A DNA stretch of 23,197 bases from S5-A14a sp022766365 (GCA_050313295.1 JBNPLD010000019.1); one strand, 5' to 3'; numbered from the stretch's first letter, positions 8,137 through 17,880 are shown. Notes: generated by a model from the letters alone, not told the origin. Numbers and translations: made by a program.

Positions 8137-9510
8137 ATGAAAGCAAACCCAATATCAAAAGAGAAAAATGTGGCTAAGTTCACAATGGAGTTTACAGCTG
8201 AGGAGTTCGAAAAGGCTTGTATTGACGCGTACAAGGCTACGAAGGATCAGTTTTCGATAGACGGTTTCAGAAAGGGTAAGGCTCCAAGGAGCATAATTGA
8301 AAAGCACTATGGAGAAGGGATTTTCTTTGAGGAAGCTGTTAATCAACTTTTTCAGCAGAACTATTTAAAAGCTGTTGAAGAACTTGATTTGGATATAATT
8401 GACAGTCCTGCTGCTGAATTCAGTGAGATCGGAAAGGGTAAACCGATGACTATCACTATTTCAGTGCCTGTATATCCGGTAGTGGAAGTTAAGGACTATA
8501 TGGGTGTTGAGGTAGAACAGGAGAAACCTCAGGTGAGCGATGAAAGTGTGCAGGCTGAAATTGACAATATGTTGAAGAGAAATGCAAGAATGGTGACAGT
8601 GGACAGGCCTTCTAAGAAGGGAGATACCATCATTTTTGATTTTAAAGGATTTGTTGACGGAGAGCAGTTTGAAGGCGGTACAGCAGAGAGACATGAACTT
8701 AAACTGGGATCAGGAATGTTCATCCCCGGGTTTGAGGAACAGCTTGAGGGACTTAAGAACGGGGATTCCAAGAATGTTGAGGTCACATTCCCTGAAGCAT
8801 ATACAGAAGAGTTGGCCGGGAAGGATGCAACATTTGAGTGCCTGATTCATGAGGTTAAAGAGGAAGAGCTTCCTAAACTTGACGATGAATTCGTTAAGGA
8901 TGTCAGTGAATTTGATACTGTTGAAGAACTGAAAGAAGATATTAGAAACAAGCAGCTGGAAAATGCAAGGAATATGGTTGTAAGCAGAGCTAAGGATGCA
9001 GTTGTTTCTAAGGTTTATGATAAAAATCCTGTTGATGTTCCCAATGTAATGGTTGAAGATGAAATCAGTAGAATGATTCAAGAAATTGGACAACAGCTTT
9101 CATATCAGGGGTTGACTGTTGAAAACTATCTCCAGTACATGGGCAAGGATATGGCTGAATTCAGAAAGGATCTGAGAGATGATGCGGCAAGCAAAGTCGG
9201 AACGAGAATTGTACTGATGTCAATTATTGACAAGGAAGGAATTAAAGTTTCGGAAGAGGAGATGGAAACTGAACTTCAGAAGATTGCGGATGCATACAAG
9301 AAGGATGTTGAAGAGATCAAACAGATGATTGGAATTGAAAATCTGACGTACTTCCAAAAGGACATACAGCTGAGCAAGGTTGTAGATCTTCTGTATGATA
9401 ATGCCAAGGTTACTTTGGTAGAACCAAAGAAGATAGACCCTGTTGAAATCAAACCTGATGGTGAGGGAGCTTCAACCGGAAAGTCGGAGGATGAAAAAGA
9501 GGATAAGTAA
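8137..9510 (+). CDS. tig: Trigger factor, ribosome-associated chaperone and peptidyl-prolyl isomerase
   Basis: A 457-residue protein of the family that binds ribosomal protein L23 at the exit tunnel and shields nascent chains. The N-terminal ribosome-binding signature GFRKGKAP is at residues 43-50. The central FKBP-like isomerase domain (about 150-245) shows KKGDTIIFDFKGFVDG and FIPGFEEQLEG. The C-terminal helical arms follow to about 430. The last 25-30 residues form an acidic, Lys/Glu-rich tail beyond the usual 430-residue length. The start is supported by GGAGG at 8121-8125. The stop overlaps the ATG of clpP (TAATG), so the two are translationally coupled. This is the first gene of the proteostasis block. 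Confidence 0.97.
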   Translation: MKANPISKEKNVAKFTMEFTAEEFEKACIDAYKATKDQFSIDGFRKGKAPRSIIEKHYGEGIFFEEAVNQLFQQNYLKAVEELDLDIIDSPAAEFSEIGKGKPMTITISVPVYPVVEVKDYMGVEVEQEKPQVSDESVQAEIDNMLKRNARMVTVDRPSKKGDTIIFDFKGFVDGEQFEGGTAERHELKLGSGMFIPGFEEQLEGLKNGDSKNVEVTFPEAYTEELAGKDATFECLIHEVKEEELPKLDDEFVKDVSEFDTVEELKEDIRNKQLENARNMVVSRAKDAVVSKVYDKNPVDVPNVMVEDEISRMIQEIGQQLSYQGLTVENYLQYMGKDMAEFRKDLRDDAASKVGTRIVLMSIIDKEGIKVSEEEMETELQKIADAYKKDVEEIKQMIGIENLTYFQKDIQLSKVVDLLYDNAKVTLVEPKKIDPVEIKPDGEGASTGKSEDEKEDK

Positions 9511-10088
9511 TGGCTTTAGTACCATATGTAATTGAACAGACAGGTAAGGGAGAGAGGTCGTATGATATCTACTCCCGCCTGCTCAAAGATAGGATTATTT
9601 TCTTGGGTGAAGAAATCGATGATCACGTTGCAAGCCTTGTGACTATGCAACTTCTACACCTTGAAGCTGAAGATCCTGAAAAAGATATATCTTTGTACAT
9701 CAATAGCCCGGGCGGTTCTGTGACAGCCGGGCTTGCAATTTATGATACCATGAATTACATCAAACCTGATGTTTCCACAATCTGTATAGGAATGGCAGCC
9801 AGTATGGGAGCAGTACTTCTTTCGGCAGGCGCTAAGGGCAAGAGGTTTGCCTTGCCGAATGCAGAGATAATGATTCATCAGCCGCTGGGAGGTGCAAGAG
9901 GACAAGCACAGGATATTAAGATACATGCAGATTGGATTCTGAAAACAAGGGAGAAGCTCAATCAGATTCTTGCGTCTAACACAGGGCAGACTTTTGAAAC
10001 GATTGAGAGGGATACTGACAGGGATAATTTCATGGACTCTGAACAAGCAAAAGCCTATGGTCTGATTGACAAAGTAATTGGTAAATAA
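9510..10088 (+). CDS. clpP: ATP-dependent Clp protease proteolytic subunit
   Basis: A 192-residue serine peptidase that forms the double-ring degradation chamber served by ClpX. The catalytic triad is complete: S98 in GMAASMGA, H123 in MIHQPLGG and D172 in DTDRDNFM. The N-terminal MALVPYVIEQTGKGERSYDI is the conserved processing and axial-loop region. Length and sequence are ordinary for the family. The start overlaps the tig stop by one base, and clpX begins 8 nt after the stop, so tig-clpP-clpX is a tight operon. Confidence 0.98.
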   Translation: MALVPYVIEQTGKGERSYDIYSRLLKDRIIFLGEEIDDHVASLVTMQLLHLEAEDPEKDISLYINSPGGSVTAGLAIYDTMNYIKPDVSTICIGMAASMGAVLLSAGAKGKRFALPNAEIMIHQPLGGARGQAQDIKIHADWILKTREKLNQILASNTGQTFETIERDTDRDNFMDSEQAKAYGLIDKVIGK

Positions 10089-10096
10089 GGAGAAGA

Positions 10097-11887
10097 ATGG
10101 CTGATTCCAAGGATAAGAAAGATAAAGATCTGAAAAAAGAAGGAATTGACAAGGAACGGATACAGAAGAAGAACCGGAAAGATTTAGAAACAAAAACAGG
10201 AAGCTCCTTGTCGGAGAAGGAATTATCAAACAGAGAGCTTCCGGAAGATAACTGCACGGACAGCAATCTGTCTGATGAATCTGAGAAAGCAGGACAAATG
10301 TGTAGCTTCTGCGGGAAACATCGAGAAGATGTAGAGACCCTTTACGGAAGAGGAGGTGCATATATTTGCTCCGGTTGTCTTAGGGATACCGTAATGGCGG
10401 GAAGAGAAAATAACGATACTGTAATCAAAGAGATGGACGATGAGGAATATGATAAGAGGTCAACGGAAGAGTATCGAAAATTCATCTCACAGTTTGACCG
10501 AGACGATGCGGATGACTACGATGAATATTATGACTATGATGATGAAGATTATTCTTTAGAAAATAATTCATATTTTGGACACGATTACAATGAGAAACCG
10601 AATATTCTAAATCTGGAGTCATCAAGCAAAGATAACGGTACAGGAAATTTGTTTGGTGAAATGACACCTGAGATGGCAGATTTTTTCCGATCTGTCGGGT
10701 TGGGAGAATTCAACCGGGATATGAGTCGGGGGTCTGGGAACAGGCATGTACATCCGGGAATGGAGGTTAAGGCTGTGGATAAGCCTAAACTCAAAACTCC
10801 TGAGGAGATTTTCGATGCACTGAGCGAATATGTTGTTGGCCAGGAAGAAGCAAAGAAAACCCTTGCTGTAGCTGTTTATAACCACTACAAGCGCATTTTG
10901 TACATGGAGAATCATTCCGGTGAGGACATGGTTGAACTTCAGAAGAGCAATATCGTTATGTTCGGCCCTACAGGATCCGGCAAGACACTCTTGGCTCAAA
11001 CTTTGGCCAAGCTTCTTGACGTGCCTTTTGCGATCGCAGATGCCACTGCCCTCACTGAAGCAGGATATGTCGGGGAAGACGTGGAGAATATTTTGCTAAG
11101 ACTCATGCAGGCAGCTGATTATGATATCGACAGAGCACAGATGGGAATTATTTACGTCGACGAAATAGACAAAATAGCTCGCAAAAGCGATAATCCATCC
11201 ATCACAAGAGATGTTTCAGGGGAAGGAGTTCAGCAAGCTCTTTTGAAGATTCTTGAGGGTACGGTTGCCAATGTGCCGCCTCAAGGTGGAAGAAAGCATC
11301 CACATCAAGAATTCATCCAGTTTGATACGACAAATGTTTTGTTCATATGTGGAGGTGCGTTTGCCGGCCTTGAAGACGTTATTAAAAAAAGAATGGGAGA
11401 CAAGACTATTGGCTTTAATGTGGAGAAAAAAGCCGGAGTTCTAACCGATAAGCAAATTCTTGAAAACGTCGAGCCTGAGGATTTGCTTCACTTTGGTTTG
11501 ATTCCTGAATTCATCGGGAGATTGCCGGTGATGGTTCCTCTCAAGGAGTTGGACCGGGAAGCTCTTATCAGTATTATGACTAAGCCGAAAAATGCGATTC
11601 TGAGACAGTACGAAAGCCTGTTTGATATGGATGGCGTCAAGCTCACAGTCGAAAACGATGCTTTGGTTGCAATTGCAAAAAAGGCTATGGACAGGAAGAC
11701 AGGTGCCAGAGGACTCAGGAGCATTTTTGAGAATGTTTTGAGAAACCAAATGTTCCGACTGCCATCTATGAAAGATGTGAAGGAATGCATAATCACAGAG
11801 GCGGCTGTGACGATGGGTGAAGAGCCTAAACTTATTAAGAAGAAAAAACCTCGCAATAAAGAGAAAAAAGCTTCTGCTGATGAGTGA
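10097..11887 (+). CDS. clpX: ClpX unfoldase with an extended N-terminus and acidic linker
   Basis: A 596-residue AAA+ unfoldase that feeds substrates to ClpP; typical ClpX is about 410-430 residues. The zinc-binding domain has C69, C72, C91 and C94, so about 65 highly charged residues precede it where normally only a few do. A linker from about 102 to 230 separates it from the AAA+ module and includes a very acidic Asp/Tyr-rich run (about 134-153). The engine is complete: Walker A GPTGSGKT (290-297), pore loop GYVGED (323-328), Walker B IIYVDE (351-356), RKH loop (399-401), the ClpP-docking IGF loop (438-440) and sensor-2 GARG (536-539). The C-terminus ends in a lysine-rich tail. AAGGAG at 10087-10092 supports the start. 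The extra regions may alter adaptor or substrate choice; this is inference. Confidence 0.97.
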   Translation: MADSKDKKDKDLKKEGIDKERIQKKNRKDLETKTGSSLSEKELSNRELPEDNCTDSNLSDESEKAGQMCSFCGKHREDVETLYGRGGAYICSGCLRDTVMAGRENNDTVIKEMDDEEYDKRSTEEYRKFISQFDRDDADDYDEYYDYDDEDYSLENNSYFGHDYNEKPNILNLESSSKDNGTGNLFGEMTPEMADFFRSVGLGEFNRDMSRGSGNRHVHPGMEVKAVDKPKLKTPEEIFDALSEYVVGQEEAKKTLAVAVYNHYKRILYMENHSGEDMVELQKSNIVMFGPTGSGKTLLAQTLAKLLDVPFAIADATALTEAGYVGEDVENILLRLMQAADYDIDRAQMGIIYVDEIDKIARKSDNPSITRDVSGEGVQQALLKILEGTVANVPPQGGRKHPHQEFIQFDTTNVLFICGGAFAGLEDVIKKRMGDKTIGFNVEKKAGVLTDKQILENVEPEDLLHFGLIPEFIGRLPVMVPLKELDREALISIMTKPKNAILRQYESLFDMDGVKLTVENDALVAIAKKAMDRKTGARGLRSIFENVLRNQMFRLPSMKDVKECIITEAAVTMGEEPKLIKKKKPRNKEKKASADE

Positions 11888-11992
11888 AGGAAGCTTATAG
11901 AAGAAAGACAAATCTAGTCGAGGTTTTTATCAGGAATATTAATCGTCTTGATAACGGACAAATATATTACGAAGAAAAGAGAAGGGTAACAG

Positions 11993-14341
11993 ATGCAGAA
12001 AAAAGACGAAACAAAATTAGTTTTCCCTTGTATCGCTCTTAGAGGAGTCACAGCATTTCCCGGCACAATAACAACATTTGATGTTGGGAGGGAAAAGTCC
12101 CTCAGAGCGTTGGACAAGGCTGTTGAAGGAAACAAGCTGCTATATGTGGCCACACAGATTAATGATGATATCCAGATTCCTACTTTTGCAGATATGTATG
12201 AGATAGGTACTCTGGTGTATGTTAAACAAGTACTGAAAATGCATGGAGATGTAGCAAGAGTTCTGGTAGAGGGGGTTACAAGAGCCAAGGTAGGAGAAAT
12301 AGTATCAGAAGATGAGTATCTTGCAGCAACTATTTACGAGTTGAAAACTGACATAGGCATGGATAATCTTTCCCTTGAGGATAAGACCATGCTCAGACTG
12401 CTCAGAACCAGATTTATGGAGTATGCAGAGCTGTTCACTCTCAGGGAACCAGATTCAGCAAGACTTGTTTTTACCTCAGAAGAACCTGTTTTCATAGTCG
12501 ACTGTATAGCAAATCAACTGGATATATCATATATAAGCAAACAAAAAATCCTTGAGGAAAGTGATTTTCATCAAAGACTTGTTCTTATTACGACAACACT
12601 GGAAGAAGAGATCGAGATTGCCAAAATGGAAAACCAAATCTCTGAGGATTTGAAGAAATCTATGGATGAAAACCAAAAAGAATATGTCCTCAGAGAAAAA
12701 ATGAAGGTCATTCAGTCTGAGCTGGGAATCGGTGATGAAGTCCAGGAGAGTGAGAATTGGTCCGAAAAACTAAGAGAACTTAATCTCGATGAGACCATAA
12801 CTAAGAAAGTCCAAAGGGAAATCGATAAGTATTCCAAAATGCCGCCGTCATCACCTGAAAGCTCGGTTATCAGAAATTACGTGGAGACTATCTTGGAACT
12901 GCCTTGGAATACTTCATCCAAGGAAAATTCTGACCTGAAAAAGGCTGAACGAATTTTGGAAAGAGATCATTATGGCCTTTCTAAAGTAAAGGAAAGAATC
13001 TTGGAATACCTTGCTGTGGTTCACTTATCAAAGGGGATTAAGGGTCCCATTCTCTGTTTGGTCGGACCACCGGGCGTCGGAAAAACTTCTATTGCAAGAT
13101 CAATAGCAAGCGCTACAGGCAGAGAGTTTGTAAGGATGTCTCTTGGCGGTGTTCGCGATGAAGCAGAGATAAGAGGCCATAGAAGAACATATATCGGTGC
13201 AATTCCGGGAAGAATAATTACTTCGTTAAAGGATGCGGGAACAGACAATCCTCTATTCCTGTTCGATGAGGTGGACAAAATAGGCGCAGATTTCAAGGGG
13301 GATCCGGCAGACGCCCTTCTTGAGGTACTGGACCCTGAACAGAACAACACATTTAAGGATCACTTCCTTGATGTGCCGTTTGACTTGTCAAAAATAATGT
13401 TTATAACAACTGCAAATACAATCGATACTATCCCAAGGCCTCTGCTGGACAGGATGGAAGTGATTGAGGTGTCAGGGTACACAGAAGAAGAAAAAATTAA
13501 AATTGCACAGAAGTACCTGATTCCGAAGAAGTTGAAGGAGCATGGCCTGACTAAGGACAATCTTAAGATAAGCAAAAAGACAATTTCAGATATTATTAAC
13601 TTCTATACGAGAGAATCAGGTGTTCGAAATCTGGAAAGGGAGATTGCAAATCTTTGCAGAAAGGTTGCCAGAAAGGTTGTAACTGAGGCAGGAGAGGACG
13701 AAAAGGATATTTCTGACATAGGTTATAGGATCAGTCCTTCGGACCTTGAGGAATATCTTGGCAAGAAGAAGTTCAGGTATGATACCATTGCAGATGAGGC
13801 TCAGGTGGGCATTGCAACAGGTATGGCATGGACAGTTGTCGGCGGAGATACGCTTTCCATAGAAACTTCATGCGTAAGTGGAAGCGGAAAATTGCAGCTC
13901 ACAGGAAATTTGGGAGATGTAATGCAAGAATCTGCAAAAGCAGCTGTAACCTATATAAGATCAATAGCTGATGAAATAGGAATAGAAGAAAATTTCTACA
14001 AGAATCTGGACATACATATTCACGTACCCGAGGGTGCAGTTCCAAAAGATGGACCTTCCGCAGGTGTTACAATGTTCACATCGGTTGTATCTGCTCTTAT
14101 GAAGAAACCTATTAGAAATGATGTCTCCATGACAGGTGAAATAACCTTGAGGGGTAAAATTTTACCTGTGGGAGGCATAAAAGAAAAAGTCCTGGCAGCG
14201 CATAGAGCAGGGATTAAGAAAGTTCTTCTTCCAAGAGAAAACGAAAGGGATATTGAAGAAATCCCTGAAAGTGTGAGAAACCAACTGAAATTTGTTCTCC
14301 TTAATGAAGCCAAGGATGCTCTTAAGGAAGCTCTCGTTTAA
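11993..14341 (+). CDS. lon: Lon ATP-dependent serine protease (LonA type)
   Basis: A 782-residue LonA protease for misfolded and regulatory proteins. It has the N-terminal LAN substrate-binding domain (about 8-200), a coiled region (about 205-250), the AAA+ module with Walker A GPPGVGKT (358-365) and Walker B FLFDEVDK (422-429), and the C-terminal protease domain with the catalytic dyad S689 in PKDGPSAG and K732 in GGIKEKVLAAHRAG, 43 residues apart as in E. coli Lon. There is no transmembrane insertion, so it is not LonB. It lies 105 nt after clpX; the ribosome binding site is modest (GAAGGG). Many clostridia carry lonB and lonA at this place; here only one lon is present. Confidence 0.97.
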   Translation: MQKKDETKLVFPCIALRGVTAFPGTITTFDVGREKSLRALDKAVEGNKLLYVATQINDDIQIPTFADMYEIGTLVYVKQVLKMHGDVARVLVEGVTRAKVGEIVSEDEYLAATIYELKTDIGMDNLSLEDKTMLRLLRTRFMEYAELFTLREPDSARLVFTSEEPVFIVDCIANQLDISYISKQKILEESDFHQRLVLITTTLEEEIEIAKMENQISEDLKKSMDENQKEYVLREKMKVIQSELGIGDEVQESENWSEKLRELNLDETITKKVQREIDKYSKMPPSSPESSVIRNYVETILELPWNTSSKENSDLKKAERILERDHYGLSKVKERILEYLAVVHLSKGIKGPILCLVGPPGVGKTSIARSIASATGREFVRMSLGGVRDEAEIRGHRRTYIGAIPGRIITSLKDAGTDNPLFLFDEVDKIGADFKGDPADALLEVLDPEQNNTFKDHFLDVPFDLSKIMFITTANTIDTIPRPLLDRMEVIEVSGYTEEEKIKIAQKYLIPKKLKEHGLTKDNLKISKKTISDIINFYTRESGVRNLEREIANLCRKVARKVVTEAGEDEKDISDIGYRISPSDLEEYLGKKKFRYDTIADEAQVGIATGMAWTVVGGDTLSIETSCVSGSGKLQLTGNLGDVMQESAKAAVTYIRSIADEIGIEENFYKNLDIHIHVPEGAVPKDGPSAGVTMFTSVVSALMKKPIRNDVSMTGEITLRGKILPVGGIKEKVLAAHRAGIKKVLLPRENERDIEEIPESVRNQLKFVLLNEAKDALKEALV

Positions 14342-14437
14342 GGTACTTTTTTGTTGCATTGCATTTGGTATGTCGAAACTAATTTAGATATGTTAAGACA
14401 TGTTTAGTCCAAAATTCATTTAGGGAAATATATTTAA

Positions 14438-15106
14438 ATGGATATTAAAATCAAAAAATCTGATATAATTGCAGTAGCAGTTAGAGAGGAACAGTATCCT
14501 CCTGAAGGTCCTGCGGAAATTGCCTTTGCCGGACGCTCCAACGTAGGCAAGTCCTCTCTTCTCAACCTGCTCACGGGAAGGCGAAAGCTGGCAAAGATAA
14601 GTGGAAGTCCGGGCAAGACACGCACAATTAACTTTTATTCGATTAATGATGATGTCCTTAGGATTGTAGATCTTCCGGGCTATGGATATGCTAGGGTTTC
14701 CAGATCTGAGAGCGAAAAATGGGGACAGATGATGGAGAACTACCTGCTCAATAGGCAAACCCTTGCAAAGGTTGTTCAGCTTGTTGATATTCGACACAAG
14801 CCGACTCGTCAGGATGTTCAAATGTATGAGTTCTTAAAATACTATGGCCTTGATGGGATTGTTGTTGCTACAAAGGCTGACAAAATATCAGGGAACCAAA
14901 TTGTTAAGGCTAAGAAGCTCATCAGAGATACACTTGACATGTCCTCGGAAGATAGGCTATATCATGTTTCTTCTCTGAATAAAACGGGACACGAACCTTT
15001 AGTTGAAGATTTATTCAGTCTCTGCAAGCGTGAGTCTTATGTAAATGACAAAAGCTGCGACGTTGCTGAAATAAAACGAATTAATACGGATAATCAGTCT
15101 AAGTGA
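14438..15106 (+). CDS. engB: Ribosome-assembly GTPase EngB/YsxC
   Basis: A 222-residue TrmE-Era-EngA-EngB-type GTPase needed for late assembly of the large ribosomal subunit. G1 is GRSNVGKS (32-39), the G2 threonine is around 61-63 (KTRTINFY), G3 is DLPGYG (78-83), G4 is TKAD (145-148) and G5 is around VSS (177-179). The C-terminal 25-30 residues extend slightly beyond the core. It follows lon by 96 nt, with a weak AGGGA site. The neighbourhood lon-ysxC is the same as in Bacillus and clostridia. Confidence 0.96.
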   Translation: MDIKIKKSDIIAVAVREEQYPPEGPAEIAFAGRSNVGKSSLLNLLTGRRKLAKISGSPGKTRTINFYSINDDVLRIVDLPGYGYARVSRSESEKWGQMMENYLLNRQTLAKVVQLVDIRHKPTRQDVQMYEFLKYYGLDGIVVATKADKISGNQIVKAKKLIRDTLDMSSEDRLYHVSSLNKTGHEPLVEDLFSLCKRESYVNDKSCDVAEIKRINTDNQSK

Positions 15107-15146
15107 ATCGGAATGAGGAATACATGCGAATTATAAGGAGTGTCAG

Positions 15147-15683
15147 ATGATGAAGAGTGAAGAAACTATTAAGGGTAAAATATTATTTACACAGGAACAG
15201 ATTTGGGAAAGAGCGAAAGAGATGGGTGATGAAATCTCTAGAGATTATGAAGGAGAAGAATTAATAGTAATCGGCACCTTAAAGGGAGCCATTATATGGA
15301 TGTCAGATATATTGAAAAACCTTACTTTAGATACGAAAATTGATTTTATTTCTGCGTCCAGCTACGGATCAGGTACCACAAGTTCAGGTGTGGTAAAAAT
15401 CACCAAAGATATTCACATGGATCTGTTCAACAGAAATGTTTTAATAATAGAGGATATCATTGATACAGGTACAACACTGAAATTTCTGAAGGATTATATA
15501 GCAGAGCGCAATCCAAAGTCAGTGAAAATCTGCACACTGCTCGATAAACCTTCAAGGCGTAAAGCAGATGTGCAAGGTGACTATATTGGCTTTACCGTAG
15601 ATGATTTATTTGTAATAGGGTACGGCCTTGATTATGATCAAAAATTTAGAAATCTGCCATATATAAGCTATTTGGAAGGATAG
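15147..15683 (+). CDS. hpt: Hypoxanthine (guanine) phosphoribosyltransferase
   Basis: A 178-residue type I phosphoribosyltransferase that salvages hypoxanthine and guanine to IMP and GMP using PRPP. The PRPP-binding motif VLIIEDIIDTGTTL is at 98-111, the flexible-loop SSYGSGT at 71-77, the GTLKGA loop at 43-48, the purine-contact segment LLDKPSRRK at 131-139 and the C-terminal VDDLFVIGYGLDYDQKFRN at 151-169. Two adjacent ATG codons compete; AAGGAG (15135-15140) sits 6 nt before the first and 9 nt before the second, so either gives nearly the same protein. The next gene starts 11 nt after the stop, suggesting a transcript with the membrane protein and PHP gene. Confidence 0.95.
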   Translation: MMKSEETIKGKILFTQEQIWERAKEMGDEISRDYEGEELIVIGTLKGAIIWMSDILKNLTLDTKIDFISASSYGSGTTSSGVVKITKDIHMDLFNRNVLIIEDIIDTGTTLKFLKDYIAERNPKSVKICTLLDKPSRRKADVQGDYIGFTVDDLFVIGYGLDYDQKFRNLPYISYLEG

Positions 15684-15694
15684 GGAGATATCAG

Positions 15695-16357
15695 ATGAAG
15701 AAAGTCAACTACATAATATCTTTTCTGCTAGTTGTTTGCTTTCTTATTTCGGCATTGGCCATATCGTCGACACTGGCTCTTCATACGCAGACAACATACA
15801 ATTTTCACTTTAATGACGGAGATGCATTCAAAAAGACTCAGCCGCCTGTTAAGCCTGAGAAGATTTCCGGTGGGATAACCAAATATTTTGTAGATGTGTC
15901 TGGAGATGATCTGCAAATTTATGATGTTAACGGGAAATTCAAAGACCCGATTTTTGATAAAAAAGATCAAAGGGTTATGAGAAAAGTAAAACAGATTGTC
16001 AACATTGAACTCGTAGCAGGTTTAGTTGCAGCTGTTGCATTTCTATGCTTTTATAAATATCTGTATAGCAAAGGGTTTAAGGCAGCTATAAGGGACAGGA
16101 TGAAGTTTGCAATTCCTGCGGGGGTTGTTTTGGTGATTACAAGAATTGTGCTGGTGGCTGTCAAAAGTATCAGGACGAGATTTTATGCTGAATTCATTGG
16201 AGTAAGACTTCCCAAAGATTCCCTTGTAGCAGCTGTATATGGAGATCCTTTTTTTAAAAGTTATCTGTTGTTTTCGACGATAATTGCAATGGTTATATTG
16301 GGCATTACTATGTATTTGAATAACAAAATGACAAAACCGGAAAGGATTTTTTATTGA
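15695..16357 (+). CDS. Small membrane protein with DUF1461/Lit-like layout
   Basis: A 220-residue membrane protein with one hydrophobic segment at 6-28, an extracytoplasmic domain of about 70 residues, and three further segments at about 103-123, 138-158 and 188-208. This layout, with IFDKKDQRVMRKVKQI before the second segment and GDPFFKSY before the last, resembles the TIGR01906/DUF1461 family that includes the lipoprotein intramolecular transacylase Lit. The histidines usually conserved in those proteins are absent: the E..HM.DVK-like position reads DQRVMRKVK, and the only histidines are H30 and H38. If related, it is a diverged and perhaps catalytically different member. AGGGAGA precedes the start, and the stop overlaps the ATG of the PHP gene. 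The family assignment is from pattern only. Confidence 0.5.
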   Translation: MKKVNYIISFLLVVCFLISALAISSTLALHTQTTYNFHFNDGDAFKKTQPPVKPEKISGGITKYFVDVSGDDLQIYDVNGKFKDPIFDKKDQRVMRKVKQIVNIELVAGLVAAVAFLCFYKYLYSKGFKAAIRDRMKFAIPAGVVLVITRIVLVAVKSIRTRFYAEFIGVRLPKDSLVAAVYGDPFFKSYLLFSTIIAMVILGITMYLNNKMTKPERIFY

Positions 16358-17187
16358 TGGAATATAAGGTCGATTATCACTTTCATTCTATATACTCTGA
16401 TGGAACAAAGAAACCTACCGATTTGGTAAAATGGTATAAGGATAACGGTTATGATGAGATTGCACTCACAGATCACGATGGAATCGATGGTGTTAAAGAA
16501 GCTAAAATTGCAGGGGAAACTCTCGGAATACAGGTTGTTTCCGGGATTGAACTTTCAACTGACTTAAAGACTGATTTTAAAGTCGAACCTATTGATGTAC
16601 ATCTTCTCGGATACAGGTTCAATGAGGAAGATGAAGCTCTTCTGAGTAAACTTAAAGACCTTAAGGAGTTTCGAAAAAGAAGAAACGAAAAGCTTCTTGA
16701 GAAACTTCAGGAAATGGGATATGAACTTTCGTATGATGATCTGATCAGCAGACCGAATCAAACTTATGTAGGTAAACCTAATATTGCTCAGGCGCTTGTT
16801 AATAAAGGCTATATTGAAAAGTATCAAGATGCATTTGAGGAGGGGAGATTCCTTGAGAGCCCGGAGATAAGGGCAGTGAAAAAAGAAAAGCTCACAACTT
16901 CGGAGGCTATCAGCCTTGTGAAAATGGCAGGTGGCATTGCAGTAATTGCTCATCCGATGGAAATACTCGAGAAAGAAAGATATTTTGTTGATAATGCCGG
17001 AGATGAGGCGAAGGAGTCTTTCTTTGAGTGGCTCTTTAAAACGTTAAAAAAATTAAAGAAAGAAGGCCTGAGCGGTATTGAATGCTATCATCCGTCTGCA
17101 TCGGAAGAGGACTCTGTAAGGCTTATAGAAATAGCCGAGAAATTGAAGCTTCATGTGACATCAGGTTCTGATTATCACGGACTTTGA
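16357..17187 (+). CDS. PHP-domain phosphoesterase ending at its last metal motif
   Basis: A 276-residue PHP-family protein; relatives of the YciV/RnaAM type act as nucleotide phosphatases or 5'-3' exonucleases on short RNA. The metal ligands are visible in order: DYHFHSIYSDGT near the N-terminus, LTDHDG, GIELSTD, AVIAHPMEIL, ECYHPS and the final SGSDYHG. I prefer the ATG at 16357, which overlaps the upstream stop (TGATG) with AAAGGA 10 nt before; the TTG one codon earlier is possible. The protein stops two residues after the DYH motif, where relatives such as E. coli RnaAM continue. The stop sits in CTT TGA, and the +1 frame continues for 11 more codons from GAA to a TAG at 17219-17221. It could be a natural end, a frameshift or programmed shifting. 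Confidence 0.85.
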   Translation: MEYKVDYHFHSIYSDGTKKPTDLVKWYKDNGYDEIALTDHDGIDGVKEAKIAGETLGIQVVSGIELSTDLKTDFKVEPIDVHLLGYRFNEEDEALLSKLKDLKEFRKRRNEKLLEKLQEMGYELSYDDLISRPNQTYVGKPNIAQALVNKGYIEKYQDAFEEGRFLESPEIRAVKKEKLTTSEAISLVKMAGGIAVIAHPMEILEKERYFVDNAGDEAKESFFEWLFKTLKKLKKEGLSGIECYHPSASEEDSVRLIEIAEKLKLHVTSGSDYHGL

Positions 17188-17204
17188 AAGGAATGAAAGT
17201 AATT

Positions 17205-17235
17205 TTGATTTCACCGGATAGGCAGATGATATAAT
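17205..17235 (+). promoter_or_regulatory. Probable promoter for glpP
   Basis: TTGATT (17205-17210) is followed by a 19-nt spacer and TATAAT (17230-17235). A TG one base upstream makes an extended -10 (TGATATAAT), which offsets the long spacer. The leader to the glpP ATG is about 80 nt and ends in a strong GAAGGAG site. I see no GlpP-type antiterminator/terminator hairpin in it. Confidence 0.55.
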
Positions 17236-17322
17236 TGATATCAAGTCAGTGTATGAAAACACATGATGTGATTAAGATTGATAAAATATAGTTATTAATA
17301 ATCTATTGAAGGAGAAAGAGAG

Positions 17323-17880
17323 ATGAAAGTAGATTTTATTAATGCACCTATTGCTGCTGCAATCAGGACAGATAAGGATTTTAGTGCCGCTCTCAGATCC
17401 CAGGTGGACATGGTGTTCCTGCTCCACGCAAGCATAAACACCGTTCGCCCATGTGTAAAGGAAATCCACAGTTCAGGAAAGAAAGCATTTATTCATGTGG
17501 ACTTTGCGGAGGGAATAGGGAAAGATCGTGCGGGTCTTGAATTTCTGGCAAAGCAGGGTGTTGACGGAATACTTAGCACGAGAACAGGAATCATAAAGAT
17601 GGCAAAGGATTTCGAACTTATTACTGTTCAGAGATTTTTTGTTGTTGATTCTCACTCTGTGGGTACTTCTTTGGATTCAATTAAGATTTCAAGGCCGGAT
17701 CTTATTGAGATCATGCCAGGTGTGGTTACGAAAAAAATTAAAGCATTTTCTAAGGTTGTGGACATGCCAATCATTGCCGGCGGAATTGTAGAGACAATTG
17801 AGGAAGTCAGGGCTGCCTTAAAGGCCGGAGCTGCTGTAGTATCGACAGGTGAGGTGAATCTCTGGGATGCACAGGTATAG
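17323..17880 (+). CDS. glpP: Glycerol-3-phosphate-responsive antiterminator GlpP
   Basis: A 185-residue TIM-barrel-like RNA-binding regulator. Family members bind glycerol 3-phosphate and then let polymerase pass terminators in the leaders of glpFK and glpD transcripts. Visible family features are the N-terminal NAPIAAAI, the FLLHASINTV strand, HVDFAEGIGKD, DGILSTRTG, and the phosphate-binding PIIAGGIVET and VVSTGEVNLWD near the C-terminus. Length is normal. The start has a strong GAAGGAG site. No glycerol kinase, facilitator or dehydrogenase gene lies in the window, so its targets must be elsewhere. Confidence 0.92.
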   Translation: MKVDFINAPIAAAIRTDKDFSAALRSQVDMVFLLHASINTVRPCVKEIHSSGKKAFIHVDFAEGIGKDRAGLEFLAKQGVDGILSTRTGIIKMAKDFELITVQRFFVVDSHSVGTSLDSIKISRPDLIEIMPGVVTKKIKAFSKVVDMPIIAGGIVETIEEVRAALKAGAAVVSTGEVNLWDAQV